Below are positions 42,944 through 52,889 of a stretch of DNA of 64,000 bases, one piece after another (position 1 is the first letter of the stretch; the number at the start of each line of letters is the position of its first letter). The position numbers and the translations under genes are program-made. The notes beneath the pieces were generated by a model. It had not been told where the DNA came from, did no database searches, and was given only the letters and a program-made list of their open reading frames with translations. Source of the DNA: PALSA-505 sp036501145 (GTDB lineage Bacteria; Actinomycetota; Actinomycetes; Streptosporangiales; Streptosporangiaceae); assembly GCA_036501145.1 (NCBI GenBank), contig DASYAV010000155.1, positions 1-64,000 of the forward strand, given 5' to 3'.

Positions 42944-45900
42944 GTGGCCAACCCCCCGCACGGAACAGCAGCCCGCCCATCAGCCACGCGCCAGACATCA
43001 AAGATCGCCGACGTTTCCAGGCGCGGTTTCCTGCGCGCCGCCGCGGGCGCCGGGACCGGGCTGGCCGCCTGGTCGCTGCTGGGCAGCGCGAGCCCGGCGC
43101 TGGCCGCCACCTTCGGCGGCCGCCGCGCGGCGGCCGCGAACGGCCCGGCCAGCCTCACTGCCGCGCTGAACGCCGACTGGCTGTTCGGCGGCGTCGCGAC
43201 GTCAGGCAGCAGCGACCCGGGATTCAACGACTCCGGCTTCGCCCGTGTCACGGTGCCGCACGTGGTCACCCCGCTGTCCTGGCGGGACTGGAACCCGGCC
43301 GCCTGGCAGCAGGTGTGGATCTACCGCCGCCACTTCGACCTGCCGCCCGGCATGGCGAAACTGCGCGCCTTCGCCACCTTCCAGGGGGCGATGACCACCG
43401 CGACCCCGACCTTCAACGGAACGCAGCTCAGCCAGCACCAGGGCGGCTACCTGCCGTTCGGCTACGAGCTGACCAGCCAGTTGCAGGCGCGGGGCAATGT
43501 GCTCGCCGTCGCGCTCGACGCCACCTGGCAGAACGTGCCGCCCGACGGCAACCCGGGCGGCGCCACGTCGGTGGACTACCTCGAGCCCGGCGGCCTGTAC
43601 CGCGAGGTGGCCCTGCAGTTCGTCCCCCAGGTTTTCATCGCGGACGTGTTCGCCAGCCCCACCCAGGTGCTCTCCTCCTCGCCCGGGGTGTCGGTGCAAG
43701 CCACGGTGGACGCGGCCGTGGTGCCCAGCGCCCCGGTCAGCGCGGTGGCCAGGCTGCAGTCCGGCGGCCGCACCCTGGCCACCGTGTCGGCGCCGGTGCA
43801 GATCAGCCAGGCCGGCCAGGTCACGGTGAACCTCCAGCTGACCCAGCTGGGTTCCATCGAGCTGTGGGACAACGACAATCCCAGCCTGTACAACGTGGTG
43901 GTCACGCTGACCATCGGCGGCCAGCCGGTGCACGACTTCACCCGCCGGATCGGGTTCCGCGAGGCGGTGTTCCAGTCTGACGGGTTCTTCCTCAACGGCA
44001 ACCGGGTGAAGCTGTTCGGCCTGAACCGGCACCAGATCTTCCCCTACGCCGGGATGGGCATGCCGGCCCGCGTCCAGGCCCGCGACGCGCAGCTGCTCAA
44101 GCAGCTCAACTGCAACATGGTCCGCTGCTCGCACTACCCGCAGTCCCCCGACTTCCTGGACGCCTGCGACGAGCTGGGCATCATGCTGTGGGAGGAGACC
44201 CCCGGCTGGGGCTACCTCGGCAACGCCGCCTGGCAGCAGATCTTCCTGGCGAACGTGCACGACATGGTGGTCCGCGACCGCAGCAGGCCCTCGGTGATCA
44301 TCTGGGGCGTGCAGCCCAACGAGGCACCCAGGAACGAGACCCTCTACGACCAGTCCAAGGGGATCGCCAACCAGCTCGACGGCACCCGTCCCACCTCGGG
44401 CACCGAGACCGCCTACAACACCACGGACTGGGACCAGGACGTCTTCGCCTACGACGACTACCACAGCAGCAACGGCAACGCCGTGCTGGAACCACCGCTG
44501 CCCGGCGTGCCCGCCTACCTGGTCACCGAGGCCGTCGGGGCGCTGGACGGGGCGCCTTTCTACCGCTGGATCGACACCCAGGACGTCCAGCAACTGCAGG
44601 CGAAGATGCACGCCCAGGTGCACGACATCGCGGCCTCGCAGGACGCCTACTGCGGGCTGCTCGGCTGGTGCGGCATCGACTACGACTCGCTCAACGGCAA
44701 CATCTACACCGACGTCAAGTGGCCGGGCGTCACCGACACGTTCCGCTTGATGAAGCCGGGCGCCGCGTTCTACCTGTCCCAGCGCGACCCGGCCACCGGG
44801 CCGGTCATCGAGCCGTCCTTCTACTGGGACTTCAACCCGTACTCCCCCGTCACCGTGCTCGGCGGCACCGCGACGATCTGGTCGAACTGCGACACGATCA
44901 AGGTGTACCTGAACGGCGCGCCGCAGGCCACGCTGAGCCCGGACACCACCGGCTACCCAAACCTGGACTACCCGCCGTTCCAGTTCGACGTCAGCCAGAT
45001 CGACGGCTCGGACCTGCCCGAACTGCGGCTCGACGGCTACATCGGCTCCCGGCTGGTGCTTTCGCGGTCGTTCGCCGCCAGCACCGCGGGCGACCGGCTC
45101 GAGCTGACCGTGGACGACACCCATCTCGTCGCCGACGGCTCGGACGCGACCCGGGTGGCCTTCCGCGCCGTGGACCGGTTCGGCGCCCCGCGCCCCTACG
45201 TCAGCGGAGACGTCACCGTGTCGGTGCAGGGGCCGGCGGTGTGGCTGGGCCAGGTGCTCAACCTGGCCAGCTCGGCCGACCCGGTGCAGGTCCAGCCGGG
45301 ACAGCAGAGCGCGGTGGGCCTCACCCTGGTCAACGGGGGCTTCCCGTTCGCCGCCAACGGCGGCGTCGGCGGTGTCTACCTGCGGACCCTGCCGGGCCAG
45401 CCCGGCGAGATCACCGTCACCGTCAGCCACCCGGCGCTGGGCCGTGCGACGGCGCGCATCACCGCCACCGCGCCACCGCCGTCTCCGCCCTGGCTCGACC
45501 CGCCCGGTGGGCAGCAGCCCACCCCGGAGCAGGCGATGACCTTCACCGGTATCAGCCTGGCGCTGGACGTGCCGTCCGGGTGGTCGGCCAGTGCGACCTC
45601 CCCCACCAGCTTCACCAGCCTCGCCCCCGGCGCGAAAGCCACCGCCACCTGGAACGTCACCGCGCCGTCATCGGGCACCCAGGGCGGCACGGTCACCGCG
45701 TCGGCCAGTTTCACACTGGACGGCAGCCAGGTCAGCCAGGGCACCGACGTGCCCATCTCGCTGGTGACCAGCCTGGCCGACGCGTTCAGCAACACCGGCA
45801 TCAGCGACGACTCAGACGTCACGTCGGCCAACTTCGACGGCGTCGGCAACAGCTTCTCCGCGCAGGCGCTGGCCCAGGCCGGGCTGACCCCCGGCGGCTC

Positions 45901-46360
45901 GTTCAGCTCCGGCGGGATCAGCTTCACCTGGCCCAACGTCCCCTCCGGCAGCCCGGACAACGTGCTGTCCGAGGGGCAGACGATCCTGGTCAGCGGGTCG
46001 GGGACCCAGCTGGGCTTCGTCGGCGCGGGCAGCCCCAGCAACGAGGGCGGCACCGGCACCATCTACTACACCGACGGGAGCACCAGCAGCTACATGGTGA
46101 CCCTGGACAACTACTTCACCCCGCCCGCCGACCTCACGAACCAGATCGTGGCGCAGATGCCCTACTGCAACGACTCCAACCCGGCCACCGAGGGCCACGG
46201 CCAGCCTGGGCAGCGCCAGCAGACCGTCTACATCTATTGCGCCACGGTGCCGATCGCGCTGGGCAAGACCGTGCGGGCGGTCACCCTGCCGGCCGGCGGC
46301 AGCGCGCCGGGCGGTGGCCGGGTCACCGGCATGCACGTGTTCGCGCTAGGCGTCGGCTGA
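42944..46360 (+). CDS. Secreted (Tat) GH2 beta-galactosidase-like hydrolase with accessory modules
   Basis: 1138 residues. The GTG at 42944 is chosen: GAGAGGG lies about 8 nt upstream and the protein then carries a Tat signal SRRGFLRAAAGAG at about 26-38. The upstream ATG at 42845 would include the operator. GH2 sugar-binding, Ig and barrel domains follow, with GLNRHQIFPYAG, the acid/base E460 in WGVQPNEAPR and a probable nucleophile E529 in YLVTEAVG. C-terminal Ig-like and NEW3-like domains precede the shared module (about 945-1138). Likely releases beta-linked galactose, or another GH2 substrate, outside the cell. It overlaps the convergent DMT gene by 15 nt. Confidence 0.86.
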   Translation: MANPPHGTAARPSATRQTSKIADVSRRGFLRAAAGAGTGLAAWSLLGSASPALAATFGGRRAAAANGPASLTAALNADWLFGGVATSGSSDPGFNDSGFARVTVPHVVTPLSWRDWNPAAWQQVWIYRRHFDLPPGMAKLRAFATFQGAMTTATPTFNGTQLSQHQGGYLPFGYELTSQLQARGNVLAVALDATWQNVPPDGNPGGATSVDYLEPGGLYREVALQFVPQVFIADVFASPTQVLSSSPGVSVQATVDAAVVPSAPVSAVARLQSGGRTLATVSAPVQISQAGQVTVNLQLTQLGSIELWDNDNPSLYNVVVTLTIGGQPVHDFTRRIGFREAVFQSDGFFLNGNRVKLFGLNRHQIFPYAGMGMPARVQARDAQLLKQLNCNMVRCSHYPQSPDFLDACDELGIMLWEETPGWGYLGNAAWQQIFLANVHDMVVRDRSRPSVIIWGVQPNEAPRNETLYDQSKGIANQLDGTRPTSGTETAYNTTDWDQDVFAYDDYHSSNGNAVLEPPLPGVPAYLVTEAVGALDGAPFYRWIDTQDVQQLQAKMHAQVHDIAASQDAYCGLLGWCGIDYDSLNGNIYTDVKWPGVTDTFRLMKPGAAFYLSQRDPATGPVIEPSFYWDFNPYSPVTVLGGTATIWSNCDTIKVYLNGAPQATLSPDTTGYPNLDYPPFQFDVSQIDGSDLPELRLDGYIGSRLVLSRSFAASTAGDRLELTVDDTHLVADGSDATRVAFRAVDRFGAPRPYVSGDVTVSVQGPAVWLGQVLNLASSADPVQVQPGQQSAVGLTLVNGGFPFAANGGVGGVYLRTLPGQPGEITVTVSHPALGRATARITATAPPPSPPWLDPPGGQQPTPEQAMTFTGISLALDVPSGWSASATSPTSFTSLAPGAKATATWNVTAPSSGTQGGTVTASASFTLDGSQVSQGTDVPISLVTSLADAFSNTGISDDSDVTSANFDGVGNSFSAQALAQAGLTPGGSFSSGGISFTWPNVPSGSPDNVLSEGQTILVSGSGTQLGFVGAGSPSNEGGTGTIYYTDGSTSSYMVTLDNYFTPPADLTNQIVAQMPYCNDSNPATEGHGQPGQRQQTVYIYCATVPIALGKTVRAVTLPAGGSAPGGGRVTGMHVFALGVG

Positions 46361-47233
46361 GGCCTGCCGCACCGGCGCGGAACCGTCCTCCTGGGCGTGC
46401 GTGCGGGCCAGCGACCGGGACAGCTCCACACAGCCGACCCCGACGAGCAGCACGGCGATGATCTGAATCGCCAGCCAGCCGCCGGTGCGCAGGTCCTCGC
46501 CGAACACCGTCACCCCGTAGGACACGCTGATCAGCGCGTCACCCAGGGTGAGCGGCGGCTGCGCCGCGACCAGCGACCCGGCCTGCAGCGCGTTCTGCAG
46601 CAGGAACAGCGCCCCCACGCCGGCCGCCGCGGTGCCGTACAGCTCCCAGGAGGAGAAGAACGCACCGGCGCCCTGGCTCAGCGCGGCCATGGCCCCCTTC
46701 ATCAGCGCCGCGGTCAGCGCGTAACCGCAGGCCGCCGCCAGCGCAAACGCCGCGGCGCGGAAGTCGCCGCGCAGCCGGATCCCGGCGATGATCAGCACCG
46801 CCTCGAACACCGCGGTCACGATCAGGGTGGCCGCCCACACCCGCAGCGGGGCCCGGTCCACCCCGCCCGACGGCGCCGCGGCGGCCAGCCCGGCACCCAG
46901 GCTGACTGTGACCAGGACCACCGCGTACCACGTGGTCTTGGGCACCGGACGGCCGACCAGCCTGCTCGCCAGCAGCAGGGTGAACGGCAGCTCGATGATG
47001 AAGATCGGCTGCACCAGGGCGACCGGCCCGTTGGCCAGCGCGGTGGCCTGGCACACCGCGGCGATGATGATCAGCGCGATGCCCGCCAGCCACACCTTGC
47101 GCTTGACCAGGTAGGCCAGCAGCGACAGGTGCAGCGCCCGCGACGCCGGCGCCTCGCTGGCCGCCATCCGCTGGCACACCGACGCCGCCCCGTTGGCAAG
47201 CGCCGTCAGCAGGGCGAACAGGACCGAGACCAC
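46346..47233 (-). CDS. DMT-superfamily (EamA-like) permease
   Basis: 295 residues from a GTG at 47233. About nine or ten hydrophobic segments in two halves, beginning LTALANGAASVCQRMAA, as in the actinobacterial DMT proteins sometimes listed as integral membrane or magnesium-transporter-like. The C-terminal 25 residues are charged. Substrate cannot be read from sequence. Its 3' end overlaps the GH2 gene tail-to-tail; the upstream CynX-like gene is divergent in function and 9 nt away, so they may share a message. Confidence 0.82.
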   Translation of the reverse strand: MVSVLFALLTALANGAASVCQRMAASEAPASRALHLSLLAYLVKRKVWLAGIALIIIAAVCQATALANGPVALVQPIFIIELPFTLLLASRLVGRPVPKTTWYAVVLVTVSLGAGLAAAAPSGGVDRAPLRVWAATLIVTAVFEAVLIIAGIRLRGDFRAAAFALAAACGYALTAALMKGAMAALSQGAGAFFSSWELYGTAAAGVGALFLLQNALQAGSLVAAQPPLTLGDALISVSYGVTVFGEDLRTGGWLAIQIIAVLLVGVGCVELSRSLARTHAQEDGSAPVRQASADA

Positions 47234-47242
47234 CGCGGCATC

Positions 47243-48466
47243 CTACCTTTCCGCCGGCTCCGGTGCAGCGGGCGAGGCGCGCAGCAGCACCGCGTCCCGC
47301 GCGGCCAGCCAGCCCGCGGCCAGCTCGGCCGCGCACAGCACGAGCAGCAACGCGATGGGCACGTCCCAGCCGCCGGTCGCGTCGTGCAGCAGCCCGACCG
47401 CGAGCGGGCCGGTGGTGGCCAGCAGGTAGCCGCCCCCCTGGGCCAGCGCGGACAGCGACGCCGCGGTCATCGGGTCGGGCGCCCGGATCACGGTGAACAA
47501 GATGGCCAGGCTCAGCGACGCGCCCTGGCTCAGGCCGAGCAGCAGCACCCACGCCCAAGCTCCGCCGAGCGGCGCGTACAGCACCCCGGCGATGCCCGCC
47601 GCGGTGGCCATCACGGTGGGCACCACCAGCACCCGCTGGCTGGCCATCCGGTGCGCGATGACCGGGATGAGCAGCGCGGTCACCGCGTTGCCGAAGTTCA
47701 TCAGCGCGCTCAGGTCACCGGCCCGCGACACGTCCATGCCGCGGTCCTGCAGCAGCGTGGGCAGCCAGGACAGTGCCGCGTAGTAGGTCAGGCTCTGCAG
47801 GCCCATGAACGCGGTCACCTGCCAGGTCAGCGCCTGCCTGGCGATCGGGAGCCGGGCCGTGTTCCCGGCGGCCGGGGCCCCGGGGCCCGCCACCGGTTCG
47901 GGCTGGGTGCGGTACCGCCGCTGCGGCAGCCAGACCGCGAACGCGATCACCGCGGGCACCGCCCACAGCCACAGCGTGAACCGGACCGGCCCGCCGAGCC
48001 AGCCGGCCTGGCCGGTGTCCCGGTACAGCGGCACCGCCAGCAGCGAGCCGAGCACCGAGCCCACGGCCAGGCACAGCAGGTAAGCGCCGATCAGCAGGCC
48101 GGCCCGGCTGGGCTGGCGCCGCTTGACCAGGCTGGGCAGCAGCACGTTCATCAGCGCGATCGCGGCCATGCCGAGCACGGTTCCCGGGTACAGCAGCCAG
48201 CTCGGCAGCGCGCCGCGCAGCGCCAGCCCGGCGGCCAGCAGGGCCAGCGCGCCGAGCAGCACCCGTTCCTCGCCGAACCGGCGGCTCAGCGGCGCCGCCA
48301 CACCGGAGAACACGCCGAAACACAGCACCGGGATGGTGGCCAGCACGGTCACCCCGGCCGGGGACAGGTGCAGCCGGGGAGCCAGTTCGCTGAACACCGG
48401 CGGCAGGCTGGTGATCGCGGCCCGCAGGTTGAACGCGAGCACCATGATCCCGGCCACCAGCAGCAC
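47243..48466 (-). CDS. MFS transporter, CynX/NimT family
   Basis: 407 residues. GTG at 48466 gives MLLVAGIMVLAFNLRAAITSLPP, the characteristic start of CynX/NimT proteins, whose members carry cyanate, nitroimidazoles or other small solutes. Twelve hydrophobic segments; loop motifs SRRFGEERVL and VKRRQPSRAG. The N-terminus is short, as usual for the family. Directly downstream lies the DMT gene. Substrate is unknown. Confidence 0.82.
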   Translation of the reverse strand: MLLVAGIMVLAFNLRAAITSLPPVFSELAPRLHLSPAGVTVLATIPVLCFGVFSGVAAPLSRRFGEERVLLGALALLAAGLALRGALPSWLLYPGTVLGMAAIALMNVLLPSLVKRRQPSRAGLLIGAYLLCLAVGSVLGSLLAVPLYRDTGQAGWLGGPVRFTLWLWAVPAVIAFAVWLPQRRYRTQPEPVAGPGAPAAGNTARLPIARQALTWQVTAFMGLQSLTYYAALSWLPTLLQDRGMDVSRAGDLSALMNFGNAVTALLIPVIAHRMASQRVLVVPTVMATAAGIAGVLYAPLGGAWAWVLLLGLSQGASLSLAILFTVIRAPDPMTAASLSALAQGGGYLLATTGPLAVGLLHDATGGWDVPIALLLVLCAAELAAGWLAARDAVLLRASPAAPEPAER

Positions 48467-48532
48467 GACGCCGGCCCGGCGCGCCGGATGCGGGCCAGTG
48501 CTCGCTGGCCCGCCGAGCGAGCTCTGCCGCGT

Positions 48533-48566
48533 GCTCAGTTCCTGGCCGCCATGTTCTGCTGCTGGC

Positions 48567-48579
<13 letters not shown>
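48533..48579. repeat. 15-bp direct repeat copying the 3' end of acnA
   Basis: GCTCAGTTCCTGGCC occurs at 48533-48547 and 48565-48579. The second copy holds the acnA stop codon, so the first is a displaced duplicate of the gene's end within the 100-bp gap to the CynX gene. Confidence 0.8.
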
Positions 48580-51299
<2,720 letters not shown>

Positions 51300-51346
51300 C
51301 TCGCACCGACCTCCTCGTAGATACGCCGACACCAAGCATCATATAT

Positions 51347-51358
51347 CTTGACGTCAAG
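51347..51358. promoter_or_regulatory. Palindromic operator candidate upstream of acnA
   Basis: CTTGACGTCAAG is a perfect 12-bp palindrome, flanked by ATAT on one side. A minus-strand TATGAT overlaps its edge. MarR-family regulators such as TamR control aconitase genes in Streptomyces through palindromes; whether this is that site is inference. Confidence 0.55.
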
Positions 51359-51430
51359 CTATCTGCCGGGGGTGGCACGGATGGCTGCGGACCCGGGGGC
51401 GCGGGCCGGCGGACGGGGGCGCTCAGCCAG

Positions 51431-52672
51431 TCAGAGGTTGCCGCGGCGCTCCTGCTCGCGCTCGATCGACTCGAACAGCGCCTTGAAGTTCCCCTTGCCG
51501 AAGCCGAGCGACCCGTGCCGCTCGATCAGCTCGAAGAACACCGTGGGCCGGTCGCCGAGCGGCGCGCAGAAGATCTGCAGCAGGTAGCCGTCCTCGTCCC
51601 GGTCCACCAGGATGCCGCGCGACTGCAGCTCATCCACCGGCACCCGCACGTGGCCGATCCGGGCCCGCAGCTCGGGGTCGGTGTAGTAGGCGTCCGGGGT
51701 GGCCAGAAACTGCACGCCGCGCGCCCGCAGCACGTCCACCGTGGTCAGGATGTCGCTGGTGGCCAGCGCGACGTGCTGCACCCCCGGCCCGCCGTAGAAC
51801 TCCAGGAACTCGTCGATCTGCGACTTGCGCTTGCCGACCGCGGGCTCGTTGAGCGGGAACTTCACCCGGTGGTTGCCGTTGGCCACCACCTTGGACATCA
51901 GCGCGGAATAGTCGGTGGCGATATCGTCGCCGACGAACTCGGCCATGTTCACGAAGCCCATCACGTTGTTGTAGAACGCGACCCAGGCGTCCATCCGGCC
52001 CAGCTCCACGTTGCCCACCGCGTGGTCCACCGCCTGGAACAGCCGGCGCGGGACGCCCTCGGGCCGGGCCACCGCCGCCTGCGCGGCGACGTACCCGGGC
52101 AGGTAGGGGCCGTGATAGCGGGTCCGGTCGATAAGCGTGTGCCGGGTGTCGCCGTAGGCCGCGATGGCCGCGATCCGCACCGTGCCGTTCTCGTCGGTCT
52201 CGTCGTAGGGCTCGGTCAGCACGGTGGCGCCCTGGTCGCGGGCGTGCTTGACGCACTTGTCCACGTCCGGCACGGACAGCGGCAGGTCCAGCACGCCGTC
52301 GCCGTGCTTGCGGTGGTGGTCGGCCAGCGGGCTGCCCGGCCGCACTCCCCCGTTGACCACGAACCGCGCCGACCCCGACTTGAGCACGTACGACTTAGCG
52401 TCCGGGCTGCCGGTCTCCGGGCCGCGGTAGGCGACCAGGTCCATGCCGAACACCGCCTGGTAGTAGTGCGCGGTCTGGGTGGCGTTGCCGGTGACCCAGA
52501 CGATCGCGTCCAGCGCGGTGACCGGGAACGGGTCGGTGGCGTCGTCGTAGTCCACCAGCCCGACGAGCTCCCTGAGCTGGCCCGGCGCCAGGCCGGCCTG
52601 CGCCTCGGTCTCGGTCAGCCCCGTGTCGGTCAGCCCCGTGTCGGTCAGCCCGGTGTCCGTCAGCTCGGTCAT
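51431..52672 (-). CDS. hppD: 4-hydroxyphenylpyruvate dioxygenase
   Basis: 413 residues from ATG 52672 with AAGGGG about 8 nt upstream; an in-frame start 69 nt earlier adds Cys-rich, non-family sequence. Iron ligands are His in AVDHAVGNVE, His in GPGVQHVALAT and Glu in VFFELIERHG. The C-terminal helix GFGKGNFKALFESIEREQ is typical. It converts 4-hydroxyphenylpyruvate to homogentisate in tyrosine catabolism. The first 20 residues are four 15-bp in-frame repeats (TDTGL units), absent from most relatives. No other homogentisate-pathway gene is nearby. Confidence 0.94.
   Translation of the reverse strand: MTELTDTGLTDTGLTDTGLTETEAQAGLAPGQLRELVGLVDYDDATDPFPVTALDAIVWVTGNATQTAHYYQAVFGMDLVAYRGPETGSPDAKSYVLKSGSARFVVNGGVRPGSPLADHHRKHGDGVLDLPLSVPDVDKCVKHARDQGATVLTEPYDETDENGTVRIAAIAAYGDTRHTLIDRTRYHGPYLPGYVAAQAAVARPEGVPRRLFQAVDHAVGNVELGRMDAWVAFYNNVMGFVNMAEFVGDDIATDYSALMSKVVANGNHRVKFPLNEPAVGKRKSQIDEFLEFYGGPGVQHVALATSDILTTVDVLRARGVQFLATPDAYYTDPELRARIGHVRVPVDELQSRGILVDRDEDGYLLQIFCAPLGDRPTVFFELIERHGSLGFGKGNFKALFESIEREQERRGNL
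52611..52670 (-). repeat. 4 x 15-bp minisatellite in hppD N-terminus
   Basis: Units start at 52611, 52626, 52641 and 52656. The first two are identical and the others are diverged. They encode TDTGL repeats in frame, just after the start codon. Confidence 0.9.
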
Positions 52673-52889
52673 CGTCCAGCCCCTTCCCGTCGCGCCGCAA
52701 CCTGTATGGCAAACTTCAGCGCTCAACGCAGGATGATGCAAGCGAAGCCGTTCATCCTGGGCAGTTTGTATAGCTCTGACCGCGGCTGACTGGCAGCTTT
52801 GATCATTTTGATAACGATGAACGGCTGCGCCTTGCCGGGGCAGCGCAAGTGCCGGGGGAATGGGGAAGCGGGCGGGGCGGGGTGGGGCG
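52673..52889 (-). promoter_or_regulatory. hppD upstream region with long inverted repeat
   Basis: 217 bp between hppD and the GH65 gene, A/T-rich around 52765-52820. An 11-bp perfect inverted repeat has arms at 52746-52756 and 52816-52826, about 60 bp apart, bracketing TATAC-rich DNA that could hold the promoter. No coding signal is seen. Confidence 0.5.

Noticed and set aside
20974..46360. Recent mobile island
   Set aside because: No integrase, transposase, tRNA or flanking repeat is seen, and base composition equals the surroundings. Older acquisition cannot be judged by eye.
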